Notes: generated from the letters alone by a model not told the origin. DNA of 64,000 bases from Kribbella jejuensis (GCF_006715085.1 NZ_VFMM01000004.1:744001-808000), one strand, 5' to 3'. Positions 8,509-16,974 are shown, counted from the stretch's first letter. Numbers and translations are program-made.

Positions 8509-9560
8509 GATGCAGTCCAATCCAACAGAACCTGCTGGTCCCAGGTGTTGATGACGCGCTCCGGCGCGACCCCGCAGTCCTCGGCGCGTTCGCAGCCGTA
8601 GACCTGCCAGTCGAGTTGTCCCGGCGCGTGCGCGTCGGTGTCGATCGAGAACAGGCAGCCGGTCTCGACCGCCAGCGACAGCAGCCGTTTCGGCGGATCC
8701 AGGCGTTCCGGGCGGGAGTTGATCTCGACCGCCGTACCGAACTGGCGGCACGCCTCGAACACGACCTCGGCGTCGAACTCCGACTCCGGCCGGGTGCCGC
8801 GGCCGCCGGTGATCAACCGGCCGGTGCAGTGCCCGAGTACGTCGACGTGCGGGTTGGCGATCGCGCGCACCATCCGCTCGGTCATCGGCTCGGACGGCAT
8901 CCGCAGCTTCGAGTGCACACTGGCCACCACGACGTCCAGCCGGGCCAGGATCTCGGAGTCGCAGTCGAGCGATCCGTCCTCGTTGATGTCCACCTCGATG
9001 CCGTTCAGGATCGTGAACCCGTCCAGCTCGTCCTGCAGTTTCTTGTTGAGCTCGGCAACGACCTCGAGCTGTTGCAGGCGGCGCTCGCGGGACAGCCCGC
9101 TGGCGACGGTGAGCCGCGCGGAGTGGTCGGTGAGTGCGATGTAGGAGTGCCCGAGGCGGTGCGCCGTACGGGCCATCTCCTCGATCGGGCTGCCGCCGTC
9201 GGACCACTCCGAATGCAGGTGCAGATCGGCCTTCAGGTCGGCGCGCAGCCGGTTGCCGGCCGTGGTCAGCTCACCCGCCGCCTCCTCCAGCTTCACCAGG
9301 TACGACGGGGTGGCGCCGTCCATCGCCTCGACGATCACCGCCTCGGTCTTCGGGCCGATCCCGGGCAGCTCGGTCAGCGTGCCGGCCCGGCGGCGGGCCC
9401 GGACCTCGGCAGCCGGCAGCGCCGCGATCGTGTCCGCCGCCCGCCGGTACGCCTTCACCCGGTGCGTCGGCTGCCGGTCCCGCTCCAGGTAGTACCCGAT
9501 CGCCCGCAGCGCCGCGATCGCGTCCTCGACGCCCGCCTTGTCCGTCATGCGTTCCATCAT
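8505..9560 (-). CDS. PHP-domain phosphoesterase with N-terminal HhH region (PolX C-terminal-like)
   Basis: 351 residues resembling bacterial family X DNA polymerase without the palm. Residues 8-100 form a helix-hairpin-helix DNA-binding segment (LPGIGPKTEAV at 65-75). Residues 110-345 form a PHP metallo-phosphoesterase domain with HLH at 114-116, LTDHSA, NGIEVD, VVASVH, and the C-terminal DTDAHAP motif, so the metal site looks complete. A role as a DNA-end phosphatase or 3'-5' exonuclease, or a histidinol-phosphatase-like enzyme, is possible. The start is uncertain among three ATGs at 9560, 9557 and 9548. The stop overlaps the pirin start by 4 nt. Confidence 0.9.
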   Translation of the reverse strand: MMERMTDKAGVEDAIAALRAIGYYLERDRQPTHRVKAYRRAADTIAALPAAEVRARRRAGTLTELPGIGPKTEAVIVEAMDGATPSYLVKLEEAAGELTTAGNRLRADLKADLHLHSEWSDGGSPIEEMARTAHRLGHSYIALTDHSARLTVASGLSRERRLQQLEVVAELNKKLQDELDGFTILNGIEVDINEDGSLDCDSEILARLDVVVASVHSKLRMPSEPMTERMVRAIANPHVDVLGHCTGRLITGGRGTRPESEFDAEVVFEACRQFGTAVEINSRPERLDPPKRLLSLAVETGCLFSIDTDAHAPGQLDWQVYGCERAEDCGVAPERVINTWDQQVLLDWTAS

Positions 9561-9653
9561 CGCAGGGCGGACCCCCGGACCATCACCCTCGAGCCGGCCG
9601 GGAACCGCCCCGCAGTAGGCGCCGGATCACCCGACAGGGCCTAAGGTCGAGGC

Positions 9654-10868
9654 GTGGCGAGAGACGGGCATCGGGCGCGGGCCGACCGGCTGCAGGCGGC
9701 GACGGGCGCGCTCGCGACCGCGGCGATGGCGGCGATGGAGGCCAAGCTGCCCTGGTTCGGCCAGTTGTCGGCGCAGGACCGGTCCTGGATCGGGCTGGTC
9801 GCGCAGTCCGGGATCTCCGCGTTCGTCGACTGGTTCCGCGACCCGGAGGCGCACTCGTCGATGCCGACCCGGATCTTCGGCTCGGCGCCGCGCGAGTTCA
9901 CCCGGGTGATCTCGCTGCACCAGACCGTCGACCTGGTCCGGACCACGATCGAGACCATCGAGACCACGATCGGCACGCTGCTGCCGCCGGCCGACGTACC
10001 GGTGGTGCACGAGGCGATCCAGCGGTACGCGCGCGAGGTCGCGTTCGCCGCCGCCACCGTGTACGCGCAGGCCGCCGAGATGCGCGGCGCCTGGGACGCC
10101 CGGCTCGAGGCGCTGCTGGTCGACTCGGTGATCCGCGGCGAGACCGACGAGTCGGTCCGCTCCCGCGCCTCCGCCCTCGGCTGGACCGGCGCCATCGGTA
10201 CGGCGGGAGCCGCCGAGGTGGCCGTCGTCGTCGGTCGGGCACCGGCCGCCGAGACGCCCGCTCCCGCCAACAGCGGCTCGAGCGTCGTCGACCTGGTCCG
10301 GCACGCCGCGCGCGAGGCGGGTGCTGACGCACTGTGCGCGGTCCAGGGCGACCGGCTGGTGGTGGTACTGGGCGGGAGCAGCAAACCTGTGGAGATCGTA
10401 CAAAAACTCACCCGCTGGTTCGGCCCCGGTCCGATCGTCGTCGGCCCAGTCGTGAAGGACCTGATGTCCGCCGTCACCTCGGCCCGCGCGGCCGTCGCCG
10501 GACTGCGGGCGGTGGCCGCTTGGCCGGGTGCACCGCGACCCGTGTACGCCGACGAACTCCTGCCCGAACGGTCACTCTCCGGAGACGGCCACGCCCGCCG
10601 GCAGCTCGCGAACGAGGTCTACGCCCCGCTCACCGCGGGCGACGGCGCGCTGCTCGACACGGTCTCGGCGTACCTGGACTCCGGCGGCTCGATCGAGGCG
10701 ACGGCCCGTGCGCTGTTCGTGCACGCCAATACCGTCCGGTACCGGCTGAAGCGTGTGGCGGACCTCACGGGCTACAACCCGCTGAATCCCCGCGACAGTT
10801 TCACGTTGCGTGTCGCACTGACGTTGGGCCGCCTGCTCAGCCCGGAGCCCGGGAACCCGGTTTTGTAG
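9654..10868 (+). CDS. fasR: PucR-type transcriptional regulator of fatty acid synthesis (FasR)
   Basis: 404 residues. The C-terminal PucR/CdaR HTH is clear (GGSIEATARALFVHANTVRY followed by KRVADLTGYNP). The N-terminal region has the FasR-like opening (LATAAMAAMEAKLPWFGQLS, then DRSWIGLVAQSGI). In Streptomyces the protein of this type, encoded directly upstream of fabD-fabH-acpP-fabF, activates that operon; the same position here supports the assignment. It starts at GTG 9654 with AAGG-type purines upstream. An inverted repeat at 10859-10883 that overlaps its stop codon is a candidate binding site. Confidence 0.92.
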   Translation: MARDGHRARADRLQAATGALATAAMAAMEAKLPWFGQLSAQDRSWIGLVAQSGISAFVDWFRDPEAHSSMPTRIFGSAPREFTRVISLHQTVDLVRTTIETIETTIGTLLPPADVPVVHEAIQRYAREVAFAAATVYAQAAEMRGAWDARLEALLVDSVIRGETDESVRSRASALGWTGAIGTAGAAEVAVVVGRAPAAETPAPANSGSSVVDLVRHAAREAGADALCAVQGDRLVVVLGGSSKPVEIVQKLTRWFGPGPIVVGPVVKDLMSAVTSARAAVAGLRAVAAWPGAPRPVYADELLPERSLSGDGHARRQLANEVYAPLTAGDGALLDTVSAYLDSGGSIEATARALFVHANTVRYRLKRVADLTGYNPLNPRDSFTLRVALTLGRLLSPEPGNPVL

Positions 10869-10883
10869 GATTCCCACAAAACC
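10859..10883. promoter_or_regulatory. Inverted repeat between fasR and fabD, candidate FasR operator
   Basis: Perfect 8-bp arms GGTTTTGT and ACAAAACC separated by 9 nt, overlapping the fasR stop codon and ending 64 bp before the fabD start. The AT-rich arms stand out from the GC-rich surroundings. There is no T-run after it, so a regulator site is preferred over a terminator. Assignment to FasR is by position only. Confidence 0.55.
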
Positions 10884-10947
10884 CGCCCGGGAGATTTCGT
10901 GCTCGCGATGCCGCTCCGATCGGGCCCGGCTGAGGGAGAGTGGTCTC

Positions 10948-12141
10948 GTGCTCGTCATCGTCGCGCCCGGTCAGGGTGCCCAGACTCCAGGATTCCTCGA
11001 GCCGTGGCTGGCGGATCCCGTGTTCGAGAGCCGGCTGAACTGGCTCTCCGCGGTCGCCGGTCTCGACCTCGCCCACTACGGCACCCAGGCCGACGCGGAC
11101 ACGATCCGGGACACCGCGATCGCGCAGCCGCTGCTGGTCGCGTCCGGCATGCTGGCCGCGCTGGCGGTGTTCCCGCACCCGGCCGACGCGTTCGCCAAGG
11201 TCGGCGCGGTGGCCGGGCACAGCGTCGGTGAGCTCGCCGCCGCGGCCGGCACCGGCGTACTGACCGCCGAGCAGGCGATGGTCCTGGTCCGCGAGCGCGG
11301 CAAGGCGATGGCCGCCGCGGCCGCGCTGACCCCGACGTCGATGACCGCGGTGCTGGGTGGCGACCGGGACGAGATCCTGGCCAAGCTCGCCGAACACGGC
11401 CTGACCCCGGCCAACGACAACGGCCCCGGCCAGATCGTTGCCGCCGGCACCGTCGACGAGCTGGCCGCGCTGGCCGCCGACCCGCCGGCGAAGGCCCGGC
11501 TGATCCCGCTGTCGGTGGCCGGGGCGTTCCACACCCGGCACATGGAGCCCGCGGTGCAGACGCTGGCGAAGTACGCGACCGCGATCAGCACCCACGACCC
11601 GCGGACCCGGCTGATCTCGAACCGCGACGGTCACGTCGTCCACGACGGCCGGGACGTGCTGCAGCGGCTCGTCACGCAGGTGAACGCGCCGGTCCGCTGG
11701 GACCTGTGCATGCAGACCATGGCCGACCTCGAGGTGACCGGCATCCTGGAGCTGCCCCCGGCGGGCACGCTGACCGGGATCGCACGACGCGCCCTCAAGG
11801 GCGTCGAGACATTCGCGCTGAAGACCCCGGATCAGCTCGACGACGCCCGCGCGTTCGTCGAGAAGCATGGCAGCCCGTCGGAGATCGACGCCTCCCCCAC
11901 CTGGCGCCTGCTGGTCGCCCCGATCAAGGGCACCTTCACCCGGGACGCCGCGGTCCGGCGGGAGTCCGGTGACACCGTCGCGGCCGGAGAGGTCGTGGCC
12001 AAGGTCGCGAGCCTCCGCGACGAGGTCGAGGTGACCGCTCCGCACGGTGGCATCGTGGTCGAGTGGCTCGCCGAGGAGGGCGACCCGGTCGCCCCGGGTC
12101 AGCCCCTGCTCCGCCTGCACCCCACGGGGAGCGCCTCGTGA
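10948..12141 (+). CDS. fabD: Malonyl-CoA:ACP transacylase with C-terminal degenerate lipoyl/biotinyl-like domain
   Basis: Transfers malonyl groups from CoA to ACP for type II fatty acid synthesis. The catalytic elements are present: oxyanion PGQGAQ (8-13), nucleophile GHSVG with Ser92, Arg117 and His195 (AGAFHTRHM). FabD is normally about 310 residues; this one is 397 because residues 318-392 add a beta-barrel of the lipoyl/biotinyl type (GDTVAAGEVVAKVASL, EEGDPVAPGQPLL). At the hairpin tip, where such domains have the modified Lys, there is Arg357, so it should not be biotinylated or lipoylated. It starts at GTG 10948 with GGGAGAG upstream. The stop overlaps fabH by GTGA. Confidence 0.95.
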   Translation: MLVIVAPGQGAQTPGFLEPWLADPVFESRLNWLSAVAGLDLAHYGTQADADTIRDTAIAQPLLVASGMLAALAVFPHPADAFAKVGAVAGHSVGELAAAAGTGVLTAEQAMVLVRERGKAMAAAAALTPTSMTAVLGGDRDEILAKLAEHGLTPANDNGPGQIVAAGTVDELAALAADPPAKARLIPLSVAGAFHTRHMEPAVQTLAKYATAISTHDPRTRLISNRDGHVVHDGRDVLQRLVTQVNAPVRWDLCMQTMADLEVTGILELPPAGTLTGIARRALKGVETFALKTPDQLDDARAFVEKHGSPSEIDASPTWRLLVAPIKGTFTRDAAVRRESGDTVAAGEVVAKVASLRDEVEVTAPHGGIVVEWLAEEGDPVAPGQPLLRLHPTGSAS

Positions 12142-13127
12142 TCACCGCGTCGAGCGGCGCGCAGTACGCCGGGATCCTCGGGATCGGGTCGTACCGGCCG
12201 CGTCGCGTCGTACCGAACTCGGAGATCCTCGAGCAGATCGACTCCAGCGACGAGTGGATCCAGACCCGCTCCGGGATCAAGGAGCGCCGCTGGGCCGGCG
12301 ATGACGAGACCGTGCTGATGATGTCGGTGAACGCAGCCAAGGACGCGATCGCCGAGTCCGGCATCGACCCGGCCGAGATCGGCTGCGTGATCGTCGCGAC
12401 CGTCACCCATCTGTACCAGACGCCCGCGATCGCGACCCGGGTGGCGGTCGAGGTGGGTGCCCCGACCGCGGCCGCGTTCGACATCTCGGCGGCCTGCGCG
12501 GGCTTCTGCTACGGCGTCGCGATGGCGAACGACCTGGTCCGCGGCGGCAGCGCGAAGTACGTGCTGGCGATCGGCGTCGAGCGGCTCAGCGACATCACCG
12601 ACCGGACCGACCGCAGTACGGCGTTCATCTTCGCCGACGGCGCCGGGGCTGCGATCGTCGGCCCGGCCGACGAACCGGGGATCGGCCCGGTGGTCTGGGG
12701 CTCGGACGGGACGCAGCACCAGGTGATCAGCCAGAAGGAGTCCTGGCAGGAGGTGTTCGGCAGCTTCAACTGGCCGCACCTCACGATGGACGGCAACCCG
12801 GTGTTCCGCTGGGCGTCGTACGAGATGGCCAAGACCGCGCAGCAGGCGCTCGACGTGGCCGGCGTGAAGGCCGAGCAGCTCGACGTCTTCGTACCGCACC
12901 AGGCGAACATGCGGATCACCGACGCGATGCGCCGGGCGCTCAAGCTGCCCGAGCACGTCAAGGTCGCGCGCGACATCGAGCGGCAGGGCAACACGTCCGC
13001 GGCCTCGATCCCGCTCGCGATCACCGCGATGCGCGAGAACGGCGAAGCCAAGAGCGGCGACCTCGCGTTGATCATCGGCTTCGGCGCCGGGCTCGTGTAC
13101 GCAGCCCAAGTGGTCCGGTTGCCGTAG
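12138..13127 (+). CDS. fabH: 3-oxoacyl-ACP synthase III
   Basis: Initiates fatty acid chains by condensing an acyl-CoA primer with malonyl-ACP; in actinomycetes it commonly accepts branched primers. 329 residues with the catalytic triad Cys120 (SAACAGFCYG), His254 (VPHQANMRI) and Asn285 (GNTSAAS). The start is GTG 12138, overlapping the fabD stop by 4 nt, so translation is coupled; the longer open frame starting inside fabD is not needed. Second gene of the fabD-fabH-acpP-fabF-accD operon. Confidence 0.97.
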   Translation: MITASSGAQYAGILGIGSYRPRRVVPNSEILEQIDSSDEWIQTRSGIKERRWAGDDETVLMMSVNAAKDAIAESGIDPAEIGCVIVATVTHLYQTPAIATRVAVEVGAPTAAAFDISAACAGFCYGVAMANDLVRGGSAKYVLAIGVERLSDITDRTDRSTAFIFADGAGAAIVGPADEPGIGPVVWGSDGTQHQVISQKESWQEVFGSFNWPHLTMDGNPVFRWASYEMAKTAQQALDVAGVKAEQLDVFVPHQANMRITDAMRRALKLPEHVKVARDIERQGNTSAASIPLAITAMRENGEAKSGDLALIIGFGAGLVYAAQVVRLP

Positions 13128-13216
13128 TCCATAGTTGTCCGGGGCAGCTCAGGTGGCTGCACCGGTAGCCAGCGAAGCTGGTTCTGTCAGCAGAAATCCG
13201 AAAGGGAAACCAAGAG

Positions 13217-13465
13217 ATGGCCAGCACCGAAGAGATCCGTTCCAGCCTCGCCGAGATCGTGAACGAGATCGCCGGCATCCCGGTCGAGGACGTCCAGCTG
13301 GACAAGTCCTTCACCGACGACCTCGACGTCGACTCGCTCTCCATGGTGGAGGTCGTGGTGGCCGCCGAGGAGAAGTTCGACGTGAAGATCCCCGACGACG
13401 AGGTGAAGAACCTGAAGACCGTCGGCGACGCCGTCGCGTTCATCGAGCGCGCCCAGAACGGCTGA
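13217..13465 (+). CDS. acpP: Acyl carrier protein
   Basis: 82-residue acidic four-helix carrier. Ser40 in the DSL motif (DDLDVDSLSMVE) receives 4'-phosphopantetheine. It starts at ATG 13217 with a GGGAAA purine stretch upstream, 89 bp after fabH. That gap holds two short hairpins (near 13154-13170 and 13169-13183), so an extra promoter or processing site is possible. A much stronger hairpin follows the gene at 13492-13522. Confidence 0.98.
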   Translation: MASTEEIRSSLAEIVNEIAGIPVEDVQLDKSFTDDLDVDSLSMVEVVVAAEEKFDVKIPDDEVKNLKTVGDAVAFIERAQNG

Positions 13466-13491
13466 CGCTTCCGTCACCCGTGCCGGCCCCG

Positions 13492-13522
13492 GGTGCTCAT
13501 CGGATCGTTTCCGGTGAGCACC
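13492..13522 (+). promoter_or_regulatory. Intra-operon hairpin between acpP and fabF
   Basis: A 12-bp stem (13492-13503 with 13511-13522, one G-U pair) and a 7-nt loop ATCGTTT, 26 nt after the acpP stop and 58 nt before the fabF start. It has the form of a weak terminator or an mRNA 3'-end stabiliser that could raise ACP output over downstream enzymes. Confidence 0.6.
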
Positions 13523-13580
13523 AGCAGTACCCACCCCTCGCTCCCAACCGCACAACGTCCATGTGAAGGATGAGGTAACC

Positions 13581-14816
13581 ATGCCGAAGACCCGAGTCGT
13601 CATCACCGGGCTCGGAGCCACGACCCCGCTCGGGGGCGACGTGGCCAGCTCCTGGGAAGGGTTGCTGGCCGGCCGCTCCGGCGCGCGGCGGCTGACCGAC
13701 GAGTGGGTGCAGAACCTGGCGGTGCAGATCGCCGCACCGGCCGCGGTCGAGCCGACCGAGGTCATCGAGCGGGTCAAGGCCCGCCGGCTGGACCGGACCG
13801 CGCAGCTCGCCGTGGTCGCCGCCCGCGAGGCCTGGGCCGACGCCGGCCTGGCCGACTCCGGGCTGGACAAGGAGCGACTCGGCGTCGCGGTGGCCTCCGG
13901 GATCGGCGGCCTGCACACCACCCTGGCGAACTACGACGCCCTGCAGTCCAACCCGCGCCGGGTGTCACCGCTCGCGATCCCGATGCTGATGCCGAACTCG
14001 TCGGCCGCCTACGTCAGCCTGGAGTTCGGCGCGCAGGCCGGCGTCCACACGCCGGTTTCGGCCTGTGCGTCCGGCAACGAGGCGATCTGGCTCGGCCTGG
14101 ACCAGATCCGGCTCGGCCGCGCGGACGTGGTGATCGCCGGTGGCGCCGAGGGCGCGATCATGGCGCTGCCGCTGGCCGCGTTCGGGATGATGCAGGCGCT
14201 CAGCAAGCGCAACGACGAGCCGGAGAAGGCCTCCCGTCCGTGGGACGTCGACCGCGACGGCTTCCTGCTCGGTGAGGGCGCCGGCATCCTGATCCTCGAG
14301 TCGTACGAGCACGCCAAGGCGCGCGGCGCGAAGATCTACGCCGAACTCGCCGGTGCGGGCATCTCCGCCGACGGCCACGACATCGCGCAGCCCGACCCGA
14401 CCGGTTCGGGTGCCCGGCGGGCGATGCAGCGGGCGCTGTCCGAGGGCGACCTGACCCCGGCGGACATCTTCCACATCAACGCGCACGCCACGTCCACCCC
14501 GCAGGGTGACATCGCCGAGTCACTCGCGATCCGGCAGGCGCTCGGCAAGGACGCCGACCACGCGGTCGCGACCGCGCCGAAGTCGATGATCGGTCACCTG
14601 CTCGGCGGCGCCGGCGCGGTCGAGTCGATCGCCACCGTGCTGGCCGTGCATCACCGGGTGTCGCCGCCGACCATCAACATCGACAAGCTCGACGACCAGA
14701 TCGAGCTGGACATCGCGACCGAGCAGCGCAAGCTGCCCGAGGGCGACATCGCCGCGCTGAACAACTCCTTCGGCTTCGGCGGCCACAACGCCGCCATCGC
14801 CTTCAAGTCGGTGTAG
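13581..14816 (+). CDS. fabF: 3-oxoacyl-ACP synthase II
   Basis: Elongating ketosynthase of type II fatty acid synthesis, 411 residues. The catalytic residues are Cys162 (VSACASGNEA), His302 (NAHATSTPQGD) and His339 (MIGHLLGGAGAVE), with the C-terminal NNSFGFGGHN signature. The start is ATG 13581 with the ribosome-binding sequence AGGATGAGG upstream; an in-frame GTG at 13563 lies before that site and is not needed. It follows acpP and is separated from accD by only 5 nt. Confidence 0.97.
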   Translation: MPKTRVVITGLGATTPLGGDVASSWEGLLAGRSGARRLTDEWVQNLAVQIAAPAAVEPTEVIERVKARRLDRTAQLAVVAAREAWADAGLADSGLDKERLGVAVASGIGGLHTTLANYDALQSNPRRVSPLAIPMLMPNSSAAYVSLEFGAQAGVHTPVSACASGNEAIWLGLDQIRLGRADVVIAGGAEGAIMALPLAAFGMMQALSKRNDEPEKASRPWDVDRDGFLLGEGAGILILESYEHAKARGAKIYAELAGAGISADGHDIAQPDPTGSGARRAMQRALSEGDLTPADIFHINAHATSTPQGDIAESLAIRQALGKDADHAVATAPKSMIGHLLGGAGAVESIATVLAVHHRVSPPTINIDKLDDQIELDIATEQRKLPEGDIAALNNSFGFGGHNAAIAFKSV

Positions 14817-14821
14817 TTCAC

Positions 14822-16255
14822 ATGACCGTCGCCCCGGCGAAGCCCGTCAAGCTTCCTCGTGAGCAGGACCCGCGGAACCCGGTCACCCGTCTGACGAACC
14901 TGCTCGACCGAGGCAGCCTGGAGCTGATCACCCCCGACAACCTGTCGGGGATGGTCGCGGCTCGCGGGACCGTCGCCGGGGCCGCGGTGGTCGCCTTCTG
15001 TTCGGACGCGACCGTGATGGGCGGCGCGATGGGTGACGAGGGCTGCGAGGTCGTCGTCAAGGCGTACGAGGTCGCGCGGGCGGAGCAGGTACCGATCATC
15101 GGGCTCTGGCACTCCGGCGGCGCCCGGCTGGCCGAAGGCGTCCTGAGCCTGCATGCGGTCGGCAAGATCTTCTACGCGATGACCCAGGCGTCCGGGAAGA
15201 TCCCGCAGCTGTCCGTCGTCCTCGGACCGGCGGCGGGTGGAGCGGCGTACGGCCCGGCCCTCACCGACATCGTCATCCTCGGGCCCGAAGGACGCATCTT
15301 CGTCACCGGACCGGACGTGGTCCGCTCGGTCACCGGCGAGGACGTCGACATGCTCCGGCTCGGCGGTCCCGAGCCGCACGGCCGCCGCTCCGGCGTCGTC
15401 CACATCACCACCGACTCCGAGGCGGACGCGCTGGAGCAGGCGCGGCGGCTGACCGACCTGCTCGCGAACCAGGGCACGATCGCCACGGACATCCCGGACA
15501 TCGACCTGTCCGGATTCCTGCCGGAGTCGGCGAAACGCGCGTACGACGTCCATCCGCTGGTCGGAGGGGTGCTCGACGAGGACGCCGCGCCGGCAGGCGT
15601 CGAGCTCCACCAGCGCTGGGCGCCGAACATCGTCACCACGCTCGGCCGGCTCGGCGGCCGGACCGTCGGCGTGATCGCGAACAACCCGCTCCGGCTCGGC
15701 GGCTGCCTGGACGCGCTGTCCGCGGAGAAGGCGTCCCGGTTCGTCCGGATGTGCGACGCCTTCGGCGTCCCGCTCGTCGTCCTGGTCGACGTACCGGGTT
15801 ATCTACCGGGCGTGGGCCAGGAGTGGGACGGCGTCGTACGGCGCGGCGCGAAGCTGCTGCACGCGTTCGCGGAGGCCGTCGTACCGCGGGTGACCCTGGT
15901 GACGCGGAAGACCTACGGCGGGGCGTACATCGCAATGAACGCGCGGTCGCTGGGCGCTACCCGAGTGTTCGCGTGGCCGCGGGCCGAGGTCGCCGTGATG
16001 GGCGCGGTCGCCGCTGTCCGGGTGTTGCACCGGCGCCGGCTTGCAGAGGTGGAGCCGGAGCTCCGGTCGCAGGTCGAGGCCGAGCTGGCCGCCGAACACG
16101 AAAAGATTGCCGGGGGCATCGATCGCGCCCGCGAGATCGGCGTCGTCGACGAGGTCGTCGAGCCGACCCGCACTCGTACGGCACTGGCCGGCGCGCTGGC
16201 TCAGGCCGAGGCCGACGGACCGCGCCGTGGTGCCCACGGCAACATTCCGCTCTGA
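14822..16255 (+). CDS. accD: Acyl-CoA carboxylase carboxyltransferase (beta) subunit
   Basis: 477-residue carboxyltransferase of the acetyl/propionyl-CoA carboxylase family, combining N- and C-terminal crotonase-like halves. It moves CO2 from biotin to acyl-CoA, giving malonyl- or methylmalonyl-CoA. The oxyanion-hole regions are visible: SGGARLAEG and GPAAGGAAYGPAL in the N-half, VPGYLPG and RKTYGGAYIAMN in the C-half. It starts 5 nt after the fabF stop, so it is the last gene of the operon, an arrangement reminiscent of mycobacterial accD6 after kasA/kasB. It supplies malonyl-CoA to FabD. The biotinylated alpha subunit must be encoded elsewhere. Confidence 0.95.
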   Translation: MTVAPAKPVKLPREQDPRNPVTRLTNLLDRGSLELITPDNLSGMVAARGTVAGAAVVAFCSDATVMGGAMGDEGCEVVVKAYEVARAEQVPIIGLWHSGGARLAEGVLSLHAVGKIFYAMTQASGKIPQLSVVLGPAAGGAAYGPALTDIVILGPEGRIFVTGPDVVRSVTGEDVDMLRLGGPEPHGRRSGVVHITTDSEADALEQARRLTDLLANQGTIATDIPDIDLSGFLPESAKRAYDVHPLVGGVLDEDAAPAGVELHQRWAPNIVTTLGRLGGRTVGVIANNPLRLGGCLDALSAEKASRFVRMCDAFGVPLVVLVDVPGYLPGVGQEWDGVVRRGAKLLHAFAEAVVPRVTLVTRKTYGGAYIAMNARSLGATRVFAWPRAEVAVMGAVAAVRVLHRRRLAEVEPELRSQVEAELAAEHEKIAGGIDRAREIGVVDEVVEPTRTRTALAGALAQAEADGPRRGAHGNIPL

Positions 16256-16260
16256 AAGCC

Positions 16261-16294
16261 TGAAGGGCGCGAACCCTGAGGTTCGCGCCCTTCA
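16261..16294 (+). terminator. Terminator of the fab-accD operon
   Basis: Perfect 15-bp stem (16261-16275 and 16280-16294) with a 4-nt loop CTGA, starting 5 bases after the accD stop. No T-tract is present. It marks the end of the fatty acid operon. Confidence 0.88.
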
Positions 16295-16302
16295 CGTGGT
16301 GC

Positions 16303-16358
16303 GGCCGCTGTTGTTCACAACCACCGGGGGTGTCCCGACACCCGGTGGCCCAGCGGCC
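16303..16358. other. Second, branched hairpin between accD and DUF3145
   Basis: An outer 8-bp stem (GGCCGCTG 16303-16310 with CAGCGGCC 16351-16358) encloses an inner stem of about 11 bp (16321-16333 with 16338-16348, two bulged Gs). It could end the convergent DUF3145 transcript, though it lies 118 nt past that stop, or be a structured RNA. I see nothing else in 16359-16476. Confidence 0.45.
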
Positions 16359-16476
16359 ACGGCCCCTCCCACCCATGTGGAATGTCTGATGCTCAGTCTC
16401 ACCGAAAAGTTCGGCCAAGTCTGTGGGCTTCAGAGCTTTCTTCCGAAGTTCTCAGGATCTCCTTAGCCAACCCGCC

Positions 16477-16974
16477 TCAGACGACCTGGTGCAGCCAGCG
16501 CACGGGCGCGCCGTCGCCGGCGTAGCGGAAGGGCTCGAGTTCGTCGTCCCAGGGGCGGCCGAGCAAACGCTCGACCTCCTCGGTCAGGTCGGCCTCGCCT
16601 GCGGCCGCCTTCAGCATCGCGGCCTTCAGCCGCTCCTCGGGGACCATGATGTCGCCGTGGACGCCGGTGGTCGCATGGAAGATGCCGAGCTCGGGCGTGA
16701 ACGAGTACCGCTCGCCCTCGGCGCCGTTGCTCGGCTCCTCGGTGACCTCGAACCGCAGCTTCTGCCAGCCGCGCAGGGCGGAGGCGAGCTTGGCCGCCGT
16801 GCCGGCCTCGGCCTGCCAGGACAGCTCGGCCCGGTACGTGCCCTGCGCCGCTGGTTGCGGCGTCCAGTCCAGTTTCACGGGCACGCCAAGGACGCCGCCC
16901 GCGGCCCACTCGACATGCGGGCACAACGCTGACGGCACCGTGTGGACGTACAGCACGCCACGAGTCGTCGCCAC
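16477..16974 (-). CDS. DUF3145 family protein
   Basis: 165-residue soluble protein of a family confined to Actinobacteria and commonly found near the fatty acid synthase genes; its biochemical function is unknown. Recognisable segments are GVLYVHTVPSALCPHVEWA near the N-terminus, the Trp-rich WQKLRFEVTEEPS, and the C-terminal LLGRPWDDELEPFRYAG. The start is GTG 16974, because AGGAGGT lies 5 nt upstream; a longer frame to 17043 starts before that site. It is divergent from the desaturase at 17219, with 244 bp between. Confidence 0.92.
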   Translation of the reverse strand: MATTRGVLYVHTVPSALCPHVEWAAGGVLGVPVKLDWTPQPAAQGTYRAELSWQAEAGTAAKLASALRGWQKLRFEVTEEPSNGAEGERYSFTPELGIFHATTGVHGDIMVPEERLKAAMLKAAAGEADLTEEVERLLGRPWDDELEPFRYAGDGAPVRWLHQVV

